DNA from: Pararge aegeria
Taxonomy: Eukaryota; Arthropoda; Insecta; Lepidoptera; Nymphalidae
Length of the DNA stretch: 64,000 nt
Reading direction: 5' to 3'
Assembly (NCBI RefSeq): GCF_905163445.1
Contig: NC_053202.1
Span: 8,742,001-8,806,000 of the forward strand
The position numbers and the translations under genes are program-made. This document shows positions 56,201 to 62,603 of this stretch, piece by piece; within the stretch, counting starts at the first letter, position 1, and each line of letters starts with the position of its first letter. The notes below the pieces were generated by a model. It was given only the letters and a program-made list of their open reading frames with translations. It was not told where the DNA came from and searched no databases.

Positions 56201-58506
56201 GTATTGTCGTAGTATATTTATTATAAACATATCAAGCGATTTTGTCTGTTGTATGTTCGTAGCAAATATAGCGAATAAGCATTATTGTCTTTTAAATTCC
56301 AGATAAGAGCTGCATCCTTAGCAGCCAAAGCGCCTCCATCGCCAGTTAGAGATGAACTGCTGCGTGTTTCCGCGGCCAAACTCTCCGAGAGCAACCGGGT
56401 GAAGGCGGAGACTGAGCTGGTTAGACAACAGCAAGAGATCTTGGCTGCACAGGATCCAGTAAGTAAACTTTTGACGGCTTATTTGCGCACTGGGCAGCGA
56501 CCGTACTTTCTGAGTCCAAGGCTGTGAGTTCGATTCCCACAACTGGAAAATGTTTGTGTGATAAACATGAATGTATTGTGTTGTGTGGAATTTGTTTAAA
56601 TTTAAAAAAATCAGGATATTCCTCATTTTCAGGCATAGTATATATTTCACTTTAAATGACTCAGTGCAAATATTAATATGATATGTCACTCAATGAGTTC
56701 AAAGTTTAAATAAAATGTAAACTTACAGAAATGTAAGTTTTGCAGGCCGATTGTCGCGGTTGGCAGCGACCCTGCTTTCCGAGTCCAAGGCTATGGGTAT
56801 CGATTCCTACAACTGAAAAATGTTTGTGTCATGAACATTAATGTTTTTCAGTGTAGGTATTTGTATATTATAAGTATTTATTTTTAAATAAAATATTATA
56901 CAGTCATAATAGTACCCAAAATACAAGCTAAGCTTACCTTGGGTCTAGATGGCGATGTGTGTAGTGTCGTATTATATTTATTTTAATAAGTATAAACCTA
57001 TATAGGCTGGACAATGATATTCTTTAAAGACACTTGTCGTGGTAGTGAACGCGCGTTCAATACGTCCTCAGCCTATGCTTCGTACAGATCTGCTCTCTTA
57101 TAATAGAGTGTTAACCCAACACGTTGTTCTAATGCAGGTTCGCGGGCTAGCATGCTAGCTAGAGGGAATTGCACAACGCCATACGACTAAGCAACTTGAG
57201 TTCCTTTACTTGCTTCCTACTTTGTGTTCTATCACATTCTTTCTTAGCACCCGTCTCTGTCTATATAATCCTGTAATTCAAATTCCTGTCAAAGTCGATT
57301 CAGTTGTTCCAAAGACTAGCCCGGACAAACAGACGGACAGGCTATAATTTAAACGTTTTGGTAGGCTATGCTGTCGCTTCAATAGTTTTAAATTATTTAT
57401 TCATTATTTTTTCACTTTATTGCACATCCAAAAAAACGGTCAACAAGCCGACCTTCGGACGTGCAAGAAAAACGAATGAGTGAATTATGAGATTAAAAAG
57501 GAAAGTATTTCGGTAGCACCAGGTTCGTTACTCAAGATATGAGATTATCATGAAATAGTCAGGGGTACAAAAAACAACTAGTTAGAATTTTAAAAAATAA
57601 GACTTCTGGACTAAAATAACAAAACTTATGTTATCTTCCAGGATTCAATAGCTGCGGAGAAGTTCTACGGGACTCTGCTGGAGAGAGTAGATATAATTCT
57701 TGGATCTATTGGCGCTAAGGACATAGGCTGCAAAGAGAGAGCTGTATGCTCGTTGTACAAGGATCCTTTCAAGCATGCACCATACAGCAATCTAGTGTCT
57801 AACGAGCTCAGCAAGTTAGTATAACTTAGACAAATTTGTATATTTTTTTTGTTGCGCCTCCAAATCATTTTTAATTCTTAATTCACAATTCCAAATTTAA
57901 TATCACTCATTTTATTTAAGCTTACTCTAGTGGGTACACTTTGGAAACACTGCCAAGAGTGTACAATCTGTCGAATTTTGCGTGTTGCATAAAATAGAAA
58001 TAGGAAACATAAGGCCGTTTAGCTTGGTAAGCCAGTTTGGGATTAGGGAAAGTGATGAAAATCTATTTGCTGTCCGCGACTTTGTTCGCTCGGAAATTTG
58101 AACGTGTAACCTGAGTTATACTCAGAAACCTTTACAACCACAATGCAAAAAAAGTGGATGCACCGTTAAAATGAAAAACATATTAATCCCACGAGCATCG
58201 TACATTTTTCGGGAAAAAATAGTAGTCTTTTCCAGACTATAATTTATCTCAGTTCTTAAATTCATCCAGATCGTGACTGAGTAAGAAATATCCATCCAAT
58301 CTTTCGGTTTTATTATTAATAAAGATTTTAGACTTTTTGAAGGAACCTGAAAAATGTTTTCCAGAGACTCCAACGAGCTGGTACCGCCAGCCGACAGCAC
58401 GATGGCGTTGCGGTACTTCAGATACGTGCAAGCAGCTAGGGACGGCCAGGAGTCCAAAGACTGTGTCCTCCTCTACCCCAATTGTAACGTTGATTACAAT
58501 AAATAA
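37729..58506 (+). CDS. Osiris-family (DUF1676) gene with unusual C-terminal extension, ten exons
   Basis: The reconstructed coding exons are 37729-38248, 49262-49480, 50129-50382, 51955-52097, 53056-53153, 53798-53912, 54523-54699, 56308-56458, 57642-57814 and 58365-58506. They give 663 codons in one frame. Visible features are a hydrophobic segment at residues 22-38, paired Cys94 and Cys102 in the Osiris cysteine region, the KFLMTHDMKVTLP block in exon 2, hydrophobic stretches at about 254-285 and 288-306, a His-rich run at about 319-340, a Pro/Gly linker, an Ala/Glu-rich helix and a C-terminal domain with Cys589, Cys595, Cys650 and Cys657. Osiris proteins are insect-specific membrane or secretory-route proteins; some act in cuticle structures such as olfactory pores. 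The role of this member is not known to me. The C-terminal domain is unrecognised. The exon 7/8 junction is uncertain. Confidence 0.85.
38249..38766. other. Intron 1 spacer
   Basis: T-rich. No repeat recognised. aaatgcctaaataagtaacg-type sequence at 38330-38350 recurs at 55240-55256, together with following sequence (ggtgaaacgt), so a further dispersed repeat is present in both places. Confidence 0.45.
38767..39607. mobile_element. TIR-B element with nested TIR-A copy
   Basis: Left end tacaaggtgtcccagggct then gtgaccgcccggcgttta. Right end aaacgccgggcggtcctgga then acccgggacaccttgta. The ends are inverted and are flanked by TA or TATA. The middle (about 39010-39520) is a TIR-A copy. TA target sites would fit Tc1/mariner-like or related elements. 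No transposase is seen. Confidence 0.75.
39010..39520. mobile_element. TIR-A element, second copy
   Basis: The left block ctttggcgtaacaagttaaa then cgccttattctacgtttgta matches 35950-36000. The right block gtgtgcgcgcgcatcgtaaa then aacgcgccaaaagaagttta matches 37325-37410. Its interior, unlike the first copy, is unrelated AT-rich sequence. The left terminal few bases are lost. Confidence 0.7.
39608..39980. other. Intron 1 spacer
   Basis: A 60-codon frame at 39745 has no motif. Nothing recognised. Confidence 0.4.
39983..40147 (+). mobile_element. SINE-2 3' half
   Basis: gaccgtggctagttatcacc, ctaccgacacagacaaaccg and tcaccagcaggtgcgatt-like sequence in plus orientation. The head is absent. 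Confidence 0.75.
40488..40935 (-). mobile_element. Non-autonomous Helitron
   Basis: agctgttgcccgcgacttcg at one end, and attagtagggatagggatat at the other after gtaacaaacaaacttacatt. It is collinear with 22167-22635, including ttttgatgtggcatt and aatgaggggtttgctgctgt, so both derive from one family. Confidence 0.85.
40936..41520. other. Intron 1 spacer
   Basis: An 85-codon frame at 41320-41577 has no recognised domain and overlaps an apparent LINE 3' end. It is not called as an exon. Confidence 0.4.
41525..41880 (+). mobile_element. LINE 3' UTR-like relic
   Basis: The layout parallels 30850-31160: a short C-terminal scrap, a TA-rich UTR (ttattatatatatgtattat), then gaaggctccatccatggtga-like and gataaggtcgccctttgctt, and a T/A-rich end. 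Confidence 0.5.
42050..42188 (-). mobile_element. SINE-1 3' half
   Basis: aaatatactacgacaatata, cgccatctagtcccaaagta, gcttgtgttatgggtactaa. It stops near ataaatacttatttg. Confidence 0.85.
42189..43073. other. Intron 1 spacer with inverted repeats
   Basis: Arms gtttcttaaatatagtt (42671-42687) and aactatatttaagaaat (42804-42820) are inverted, matching 16 of 17, with an inner cgacgggacagttccgtcg hairpin near 42716. The sequence gatatacaacgt also occurs at 42661 and 42862. It may be a small foldback element. Confidence 0.55.
43075..43245 (+). mobile_element. SINE-3 3' half, diverged
   Basis: gcgtgtgaatttcaccaacc, cgcagtttgcgtagtgaac and gtgagctggtaatgggttga match the SINE-3 body poorly but in order. 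Confidence 0.65.
43310..43622 (+). mobile_element. Helitron-like 3' end, diverged
   Basis: Ends cgcggacaaagtcacggggg followed by accgctagtt, the usual 3' terminus type. The interior tttttaaatcccgcggtatc is compatible. The 5' end is not found. Confidence 0.55.
43623..43974. other. Intron 1 spacer
   Basis: A (cata)n-like run at 43924-43941. Nothing else. Confidence 0.4.
43976..44138 (+). mobile_element. SINE-1, head missing
   Basis: ctagttggaaaatgattgtg, gatgaacatgaatgttttcc, gctttctttggggctagatg and gcgatgtgtctaatgtcgta. Confidence 0.85.
44139..44770. other. Intron 1 spacer
   Basis: ggttcgaatcccggagcggg at 44193 looks like a tRNA B-box and may be a SINE scrap. Otherwise unrecognised. Confidence 0.4.
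44780..45120 (+). mobile_element. Helitron-like 5' region
   Basis: agtatccctactttaatgtt then ataaatgcaaaagtgtgttt matches the 5' start atccctacttaatattataa. The rest is diverged and no CTAGT end is visible. Confidence 0.45.
45195..45332 (+). mobile_element. LINE 3' UTR fragment
   Basis: gcatgggcagaagaccatta, tatccccggggaaagaatat and tctcagagcactggcgcaca match 58590-58680. Confidence 0.7.
45338..45590 (-). mobile_element. SINE-3, nearly full
   Basis: tgcaacccattaccggccca, catgcaggttgccccacgat, gtgcgtgtcggggaccgaac and cctaaccacttgactatcac. The middle section is deleted. Confidence 0.85.
45591..45985. other. Intron 1 spacer
   Basis: AT-rich, no feature recognised. Confidence 0.4.
45988..46190 (+). 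mobile_element. SINE-3, diverged
   Basis: aagcggagaaaactcagtgg (A-box side), gtcaccgggttcgattccca (B-box), cgttttaagcaaccttatg and tctaccaatccgcactc. Confidence 0.78.
46191..46668. other. Intron 1 spacer
   Basis: AT-rich, no feature recognised. Confidence 0.4.
46672..46862. repeat. REP-B dispersed repeat
   Basis: gcgaaaattaagcttaattt, gctatactccgcgaaaagca, caaacagatcttcggcaatg, taccctctacgcacgtttcg, accggagtatcctc and gttgactttacagtgaataa. It is one of the best-preserved copies. Confidence 0.82.
46863..47194. other. Intron 1 spacer
   Basis: Nothing recognised. Confidence 0.4.
47203..47919. mobile_element. hAT element (717 bp) with 8-bp TSD
   Basis: Termini cagtggcgtgcatagaggat and ctgtatgcacgccactg are inverted. 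actcgatg flanks at 47195-47202 and 47920-47927. Unlike the short MITEs, it has a middle part with weak coding-like sequence (47400-47602) and an AATAAA near 47704. This suggests a deletion derivative that kept the 3' end of a transposase gene. No catalytic motif is visible. Confidence 0.85.
48039..48561 (-). mobile_element. LINE 3' end nested in hAT MITE
   Basis: The minus strand encodes a reverse-transcriptase C-terminus (PKIYKKLPASLANR, then VIFKYKIKKLLVGK and CYYTIQEYL) ending near 48347, followed by a 3' UTR and a tail seen as attcaatttcaaattcaaat at 48050. A perfect hairpin lies in the UTR. ttaaaa at both sides may be the TSD. Confidence 0.82.
48118..48172. repeat. Perfect 25-bp-stem hairpin
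   Basis: Arm 48118-48142 (atgccatctaaggcggattg then tttgt) is exactly complementary to arm 48148-48172, with loop cccta. Confidence 0.95.
48840..49233 (-). mobile_element. SINE-2, duplicated or doubled copy, just before exon 2
   Basis: Reverse SINE-2 from gcccttgactgcaatctcaa through gatgatgcagtctaagatgg. The ccagcccagagaaaattctt block is followed by a second, similar block, ccaccagaccagaccagagg, and then the B-box complement (tatcaaccccgggatcttca) and head complement (aacgctgcgccgcgccgtcg). The block repeated around 49020-49160 suggests two overlapping insertions or an internal duplication. Confidence 0.85.
49262..49480 (+). CDS. Osiris-like gene exon 2
   Basis: 219 bp, phase 1 at both ends. 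Encodes TPFEEVTDALYKKGVKFL then MTHDMKVTLPEMLFDG and RIFFHKI. The pattern FL.TH...V.LP is characteristic of Osiris proteins. Acceptor ttccag at 49261, donor gtgagt at 49481. Confidence 0.9.
49481..50128 (+). other. Intron 2
   Basis: 648 bp, gtgagtgtta to tgtgtttccag. AT-rich, without a clear mobile element. gaaataattttgaaggatgc at 49568 resembles 42889-42905. Confidence 0.8.
50129..50382 (+). CDS. Osiris-like gene exon 3 (hydrophobic domain)
   Basis: 254 bp, phase 1 in and 0 out. Encodes residues 247-331: a basic KKYIKKK, hydrophobic LVMAALAIILVVKLIALKL and VLPIILGVTTA, a KK pair, hydrophobic MFLKILLFLFPALSHIFKL, then a His-rich tail with five consecutive His. Osiris proteins carry a comparable long hydrophobic region that likely associates with membrane. 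Donor gtttgt at 50383. Confidence 0.9.
50383..51954 (+). other. Intron 3
   Basis: 1572 bp, gtttgtgttt to ttactattcag. It carries one reverse SINE-1. The section 50900-51080 is locally GC-richer (cagcgcgcgcataacgattc) and may be another element. Confidence 0.78.
51187..51454 (-). mobile_element. SINE-1, full length, intron 3
   Basis: Reverse copy with gacaatacacaaatcgccat, tgtgggaatcgaacccacgg (B-box complement) and actgcgccactcggccgtca (head). Confidence 0.92.
51955..52097 (+). CDS. Osiris-like gene exon 4
   Basis: 143 bp, phase 0 in and 2 out. Encodes VPHSHHPHVYGPPPHGSVV then VKQHADSPPASFDHYPQDWE and LSGPGLGSE. It continues the His-rich run from exon 3 and turns Pro/Gly-rich. Acceptor ttcag at 51954, donor gtaaga at 52098. 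Confidence 0.88.
52172..52422 (+). mobile_element. Non-autonomous Helitron, intron 4
   Basis: Starts atccctatccctactaatat then tataaatgtgaatgtaagtt and ends ttacgcaggcgaagccgcag followed by ggcccatctagt. It is collinear with the copy in SINE-1 at 20901-21145. Confidence 0.87.
52425..52580 (-). mobile_element. SINE-1 3' half, intron 4
   Basis: atatactacgacaatacaca, catcgccatcaagccccaaa, aacacccagacactaaaaac. It adjoins the Helitron CTAGT end and lacks the head. Confidence 0.85.
52705..52850 (-). repeat. REP-B, intron 4
   Basis: aataaagattgaagaaatga, ttttgcttttcgcggagtat, agcacattaagctttacttt and gaaattccgcaaagtaacgc in reverse orientation. Confidence 0.75.
53056..53153 (+). CDS. Osiris-like gene exon 5
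   Basis: 98 bp, phase 2 in and 1 out. Encodes YLSDIHRNAIATFKPNENDA then NDINSWGLGLPPG. Acceptor attccag at 53055, donor gtatgc at 53154. Confidence 0.85.
53154..53797 (+). other. Intron 5
   Basis: 644 bp, gtatgctatg to gttctttcag. It has no recognised mobile element. A 15-bp-arm inverted repeat lies at 53411-53456. Confidence 0.78.
53411..53456. repeat. Inverted repeat with 15-bp perfect arms
   Basis: tactctgagaatact at 53411-53425 and its exact complement agtattctcagagta at 53442-53456, with a 16-base spacer. Confidence 0.92.
53798..53912 (+). CDS. Osiris-like gene exon 6
   Basis: 115 bp, phase 1 in and 2 out. Encodes GPSLNVGEYASGNTLVPHT then VPGPNHNTGPKILMTGNPGR, a Pro/Gly/Asn-rich linker. 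Acceptor tttcag at 53797, donor gtatga at 53913. Confidence 0.85.
53913..54522 (+). other. Intron 6
   Basis: 610 bp, gtatgataag to ttttgcttacag. More than half of it is one SINE-2. Confidence 0.78.
54080..54408 (+). mobile_element. SINE-2, full length, intron 6
   Basis: Head acaaactccctgtcgcagcg then atgagcgctg, B-box caggttcaattcccg, body gacttgccgctaagcgatgt, gttagcccgctaccatctta and gtgaaattgcagtcgatggc, then an A-rich tail aaaaataaaaaaa. Confidence 0.92.
54523..54699 (+). CDS. Osiris-like gene exon 7
   Basis: Phase 2 in. Encodes PVGPPNPYYRNKKVGVRDPV then QLEKESLVIHSTMFWQLRQS and SVKDLKYFEGVYKDFTL. The frame meets TGA at 54701-54703, but that TGA lies inside an excellent donor, gtgagt (54700-54705). 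I therefore place the exon end at 54699, phase 2. Alternatives are an end at 54679 (donor gtatat, phase 0) or a true stop here, giving a shorter protein. Confidence 0.75.
54797..55106 (+). mobile_element. Two tandem short Helitrons, 155-bp period
   Basis: Unit 1 (54797-54951) and unit 2 (54952-55106) both run from ctttatatatatatttcttg through gtgtgtatgtcactgaac, ggtatgcgtttgggtg and gattcacaaatcagcccga to gctagt. They differ by about 12 substitutions and small indels. Confidence 0.88.
55107..55749. other. Intron 7 spacer
   Basis: Contains a second copy of the aatgcctaaataagtaa / ggtgaaacgt repeat of intron 1 (38335-38420) at 55241-55330, and a perfect 11-bp-arm hairpin, agatggtaaag / ctttaccatct, near 55556-55578. 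Confidence 0.55.
55752..55908 (-). mobile_element. Helitron 5' part, reverse
   Basis: ctagctgtttcgggataaaa, cttctaatactttcaggaat, aagcgtaacaaacaaactta and tattagtagagatagggatt. Internally deleted relative to 40488-40935. Confidence 0.75.
55968..56222 (+). mobile_element. SINE-1, full length, intron 7
   Basis: Head acggccgagtggcgcagtgg, B-box cgtgggatcgattcccaca, body to gatggcgatgtgtgtattgt. It ends about 80 bp before exon 8. Confidence 0.93.
56308..56458 (+). CDS. Osiris-like gene exon 8
   Basis: Encodes AASLAAKAPPSPVRDELLRV then SAAKLSESNRVKAETELVRQ and QQEILAAQDP, an Ala/Glu/Arg-rich likely helix. The donor at 56459 is gtaagt, phase 0. The start uses the second AG so that phase matches exon 7. 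If the first AG is used (start 56303, adding IR) the frame fits only an exon 7 ending at 54679. Confidence 0.75.
56473..56577 (+). mobile_element. SINE-1 head, truncated, adjoining the exon 8 donor
   Basis: gacggcttatttgcgcactg then ggcagcgaccgtactttctg, ttcgattcccacaactggaa. The copy stops at aacatgaatg. Its first base is 14 bp downstream of the exon 8 donor GT. Confidence 0.85.
56743..56990 (+). mobile_element. SINE-1, diverged, intron 8
   Basis: caggccgattgtcgcggttg then gcagcgaccctgctttccga, gtatcgattcctacaactg, and body to gggtctagatggcgatgtgt. Substitutions in both boxes. Confidence 0.88.
57642..57814 (+). CDS. Osiris-like gene exon 9
   Basis: 173 bp, phase 0 in and 2 out. Encodes DSIAAEKFYGTLLERVDIIL then GSIGAKDIGCKERAVCSLYK and DPFKHAPYSNLVSNELS. 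Two cysteines six residues apart (589, 595) precede a conserved-looking PYSNLVS segment. Acceptor ttccag at 57641, donor gttagt at 57815. Confidence 0.85.
57815..58364 (+). other. Intron 9
   Basis: 550 bp, gttagtataa to aatgttttccag. tttgctgtccgcgactttgt at 58068 is a diverged Helitron terminus in reverse. Confidence 0.75.
58365..58506 (+). CDS. Osiris-like gene terminal exon 10
   Basis: Phase 2 in. Encodes KDSNELVPPADSTMALRYFR then YVQAARDGQESKDCVLLYPN and CNVDYNK, stop TAA 58504-58506. The sequence caataaataaac overlaps the stop and provides an AATAAA poly(A) signal, so the 3' UTR may be very short. Confidence 0.85.
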
Positions 58507-58559
58507 ACATATAAATGGCGAATGAAAGCGCCACGCCGTAATGTCACCTCGTGATACGC

Positions 58560-58890
58560 TTGTGTCATTTTACATTTACTGAACGGCTAGCATGGGCAGG
58601 AGACAAATATCTCCCCAGGGAGAGGATAAAATTTTATCTTCTCCCACAGTTTTATCAATTCTCTGAGCATTGGCGCACAAATGGTATAGGTATAATACGA
58701 GTATATGTCCTCGAAACGGCGCGTATTGTGAGGAGGTTCCTCACTCTGGAGCCCTGACCGCCGTTTGCTTGGGCATTCAAAAGCCCCGCAAGCGGAGGGT
58801 GGAAGTTTTTTTTTATAAATTTTTAATAGTGTTTTTTATTTTATTTTTAAGCATTGTTAAGAATTAAGAAAAAGAAAAAAAACATATATG
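58560..58890 (+). mobile_element. LINE 3' end, directly after the gene
   Basis: ggctagcatgggcaggagac, aaatatctccccagggagag, tctgagcattggcgcacaaa, accgccgtttgcttgggcat and aaaagccccgcaagcggagg, then aagcattgttaagaattaag and an A-rich tail. This is the uninterrupted version of the element at 31545-31940. Confidence 0.8.
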
Positions 58891-59272
58891 TGTAATAATA
58901 AACAGGAGTAAACTTCTAAAATTCCATGTTCCCGTGCTTAAGCAGGTGGAGACGTTAATTAAATCACTTTTTTTTCTGTTTTTTTTTTTACGAAAATAAA
59001 TAATTCCTTCTGTTATCTTAACTTAAAATCGAATAGCATTCTAGCTAGCTTGAGAGTAAGGTGCTGCCAGGATACTCTGCCAAATCCCCACAACATAAAG
59101 ACTAATTTTAAATCCCTTGTCAGGCGATATAATTTTTGTCGGCTGCCTATGCTAGCCCTGCACAGAGTGCCTAGTGGGAGATTTTCCACCTACGTTAGCT
59201 TATTTGGTCCCGTGAAATTTAGCAACGATATAAGTATAGGGTAACGAATAAGCTCCATCTAGTGACAGTAAA
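58891..59272. other. Spacer
   Basis: A frame at 59050-59244 (RRYNFCRLPMLALHRVPSG) could be a retroelement scrap. It is not assignable. Confidence 0.4.
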
Positions 59273-59274
59273 TC

Positions 59275-59557
59275 ATTATATCAACCCATCACAGGGCACG
59301 GGTCTCCCACTATGAGAAGGGGTTAAAGCCGCGGTCCACCGCGCTGGCTTAGTGTGTATTGGTGGACGCCACACACCTTTGAGAACATTATGCAGAACTC
59401 TCAGGCATGCAGGTTTCCCCACGATGTTACCCTTCGCCGTTGAAGCAAGTGATATTTAAATACTTAGAAAAGTGAGAGGTGCGTGCTACTACATATGAAC
59501 TCGGCCCCCCGAAAGGTAATTCGAGCTCCTAACCACTGGGCTATCACCGCTTCAGTG
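59275..59557 (-). mobile_element. SINE-3, full length
   Basis: tatatcaacccatcacaggg, cacgggtctcccactatgag, tggtggacgccacacacctt, ggcatgcaggtttccccacg and the head complement cctaaccactgggctatcac followed by cgcttca. Confidence 0.92.
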
Positions 59558-60105
59558 ACAGTGCAGTTTCCCAATATACTAGAGAGCTTCTTCGATACCA
59601 CACTACACACTCAGAATGCTTGATGTGTTCGATCTTATGTTATTCGATCGCGTGAATAACACAACTGTTTCTCAGTATTTTAACTAGATGGCGCTCTTCC
59701 GATTCCATACAAATCATATTTAACTTCCAAGCAATCGAAAAATTAAACGTAGGTAGAAAACTCTCATAACCAGGTCTCGGAACTTGTTTTATTTACCGGT
59801 ATTTTTTTCATCGGCTATAATAATGTGCATAGTTTTACCGGTTTGTGTTTGAACTAAGCTCATCAACTCGAAAACAACTAACTACACAATTTCCTGCGTT
59901 TGTTATGATATAGAGTGAAACTACCAGGTTATGATTCCACGGTGAACGTGTAGTTTCGAATATTATTTAATAGAAAGGAACGGCTCTAATACTATCACCA
60001 ACATCATAAGCCCAAAACATCGGGCACAGGGCTCTGAAAGGCGAAAAGGTTTAAGAGTATCCACCCAACACACTGCTTTCATATTTCATATTGGCGGGAT
60101 TTAAA
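59558..60105. other. Spacer
   Basis: Nothing recognised. Confidence 0.4.
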
Positions 60106-60107
60106 GG

Positions 60108-60660
60108 TTATTGTTTATTGTTATTAGGTACACAAAACAGGTAATAAATAAAAGTAGATCTAAATATAAGTAATAACAAGTTTTGTTCTAAGTTACAACC
60201 CAAAGTATGTGTACACAACTTCGAATTAAATTAAACAGAAAGTAAAGATAAAATTAAAGTTGAAACAAAAAAAAACACTTAAATAATAATATATATATTA
60301 TTTCCCTAAAGATTATGTGGAATAGTGCTTAATAATTTGATTTTTAAAAATATTTATCCTTTTGTTAAAAATGTCAATATTATGATTACTTGATACTAAT
60401 TCATTATAAAGGCGGCACATGCGAACGATGGGATTGTAAAAGGAAGTATTGTTCTTGTAGACACTTAGGGCAAATGGTTTAAAATATTTTAATCTGGTAT
60501 TAACGCGAGTATTTATAGTAATGAGCGAGAGCAAGACGGAAGAATTAATTTGGGAGTTAATGAGCTTAAATAAGAAGATCAAATGAAATATTGTCGGGAG
60601 GGTAAGATTAACGTACTCTCCGAGGCGCGACAACGAAAGGTTGAGCAATGTAACTGTGCT
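60108..60660 (-). pseudogene. LINE reverse transcriptase C-terminus and 3' UTR
   Basis: The minus strand from about 60600 to 60313 encodes FLFKLINSQINSSVLLSLI then RLKYFKPFALSVYKNNTSFY, NPIVRMCRLYNEL and IFKNQIIKHYST with a stop. This is the usual C-terminal pattern of Jockey/CR1-like elements. The 3' UTR follows to about 60110 (reversed tail). The coding frame is open over this portion, so the copy is fairly young, but the 5' part is lost. Confidence 0.78.
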
Positions 60661-61172
60661 TTAAAGTTTTAACGATAGTAAATTATAAATCAAATTAAGT
60701 ACGGTAAATAAAATAGTATGAGCTACAATGAGGACATTTCTCTAATATGAACACAACAATTAAGAATGACTACAGTTATCGATATCAGTTATAACCCTAA
60801 ATATTAGGGAACTCTTGCTAAAACACCCCAATTCACTGGCATACAGCCTACTGGCTGTGGAAAGAATCAGACGTCTGAAGCGGACCGAATGCGGTCCGTA
60901 CAGTTTGATACTGTACAGACTAAGACAAAGGCGTGAGAGAAAATGTTCCGAAATAGCTTTTTTTTCCTTTTTCATATTTATAATCAAACTTTAAAATGCT
61001 CTCGCGTAAAATGTAATATTACGAGATGTGTCATCATTGAAGCAAATCAGCGATATGTTGCATTTATTGAGTTAAGTTTTTAAACGCCAATTAAAACTAG
61101 AATAATTTATGTAGATAAGTAGAGAAATATTTATTTTATTTAATAAGTAACTTAATATTAATTATGTTAATT
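60661..61172. other. Spacer
   Basis: Nothing recognised. A short inverted pair, cggaccgaatgcggtccg, lies at 60880-60897. Confidence 0.4.
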
Positions 61173-61174
61173 CC

Positions 61175-61292
61175 ATCATCATCATACCAACCCATTATTG
61201 GCCTACTACAGAGCCTTCTCAGAGGGAGTCCCTACAATGAGAAGTGTTTAGGCCGTAGTCCACACTGCTGGCCCAATGCTAATAAATTCAGA
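61175..61292 (-). mobile_element. SINE-3 3' fragment
   Basis: catcatcataccaacccatt, attggcctactacagagcct, aggccgtagtccacactgct and ggcccaatgc. Confidence 0.8.
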
Positions 61293-62603
61293 CTTATTAT
61301 GTTAAATTTGTTTTTTTTTTTTAAAGAAATTTGTGTTTTAACACGTTCACTGTTCAGGGCATAAATAGGATACACTATCTACAGTCCTGGTTGCACGTCC
61401 CAAATGACAAAAAAAATAGGAGTAGACACTGTCAATATTGAAACGTCTCATGTCAAAATTGCTCTCAAGCCTGCAAACTACCCGTAATAGTAGCCGTGGT
61501 CGCGTAACAGATCCACTTAGATTTTGAGTTCCATTTAGAGTCATTGACAGTAAACTTGTTAAAAAATGTTGTTGTTATAATTACTAAAAACTACCTATTA
61601 AGTAGGTCATAAAAATAATCTTCAGTCAATTTCAAAAATCAATAAAGGTGATCCCAATCATAGATGTCTGTTGAGTATCTTAGTACATAATATTATATTT
61701 TAGTAGCCATCAAGTCACTAGGACAATAATTTAGTGTACCTTATTACGTAATTATTTATTTGAATAGTCGTATAAGTATTTATTGTTATATTATAATAAA
61801 AAAATATATGTTATGTTTTTAATAAAGGATAAATTTAAATATTACATTTCTTTACATCTTTCAAATACCACAGTTTTTTCCTGTGCGTAGTCACGTGACT
61901 ATAGTCTCGGACACATTACAGTTTAAATGCTTATTGTTTGTAACATCAATTTTTTTATAAAAATGTTTTATATTTTACCTTTATTCAATTATCAAATCGA
62001 CTCAAGACTAGTTGCAACCTCACAATAATGCACGTCTTACGAATTTCCAACTGAAATATGGTCTTGGAAACGATTTGGTTTAAGTATTTATTATTGGAAT
62101 TGAATTTAAAATTAAAAAAAAAGTTATAAAGCTAAAATAAAATGTATTTCTTACCTTCATTCAATAACGTAGTCCATACTTACCATACAAAATTGCGGGA
62201 AGAGTTAAAGTTTGTGTTAATTTGTTATATTAAAGATAATAAAGGCTATGTTATCATGTTTTGGTTTTACCTTCTTATTATCCGAGTCTGCATGCGTGCA
62301 CGCGGAGCAGCAAAGTATGTAAGTATGTAAATATAATATCGGAAACGGAATTCGGTGTATTTAGTGTTATATTAATAATGTATTTTTAACCGACTTACAA
62401 AAAAGGAGCAGCTTCTCAATTCGGTTTTATTCGGGTGGGCCATCTGCTTGGTCCGTAAATTATAACTATAGGTATTATGAAAAAAAAAAAGGGAAGGTGT
62501 CTGTTTGTGTGTATACACAAACAAAAACACTTACGCTATAAATGGTATCAATAATGTTTGTCGGTCAGAAATTTAAGTACCATTAGGATATAAAAGATAA
62601 ATT
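61293..62603. other. Spacer
   Basis: AT-rich. taaccgacttacaaaaaagg then agcagcttctcaattcgg at 62389-62425 has the look of a common dispersed element. gccatctgcttggtccgt at 62438 also occurs in part at 49896 (catctgcttggtccgt). No gene is supported. Confidence 0.45.

Larger units (their letters stand above)
54700..56307 (+). other. Intron 7
   Basis: About 1.6 kb. Holds two tandem short Helitrons, a Helitron end and a full SINE-1. Its 3' end has two candidate acceptors, AG at 56301-56302 and AG at 56306-56307. Confidence 0.6.
56459..57641 (+). other. Intron 8
   Basis: 1183 bp, gtaagtaaac to ttatcttccag, phase 0. It holds two SINE-1 copies. The rest is unrecognised. Confidence 0.78.

Noticed and set aside
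56303..58506. Separate gene downstream of a three-to-seven-exon Osiris gene
   Set aside because: No start exon or promoter is seen in 54704-56302, exon 7 ends in a strong donor, and phases allow a continuous frame. It is kept as an alternative only.
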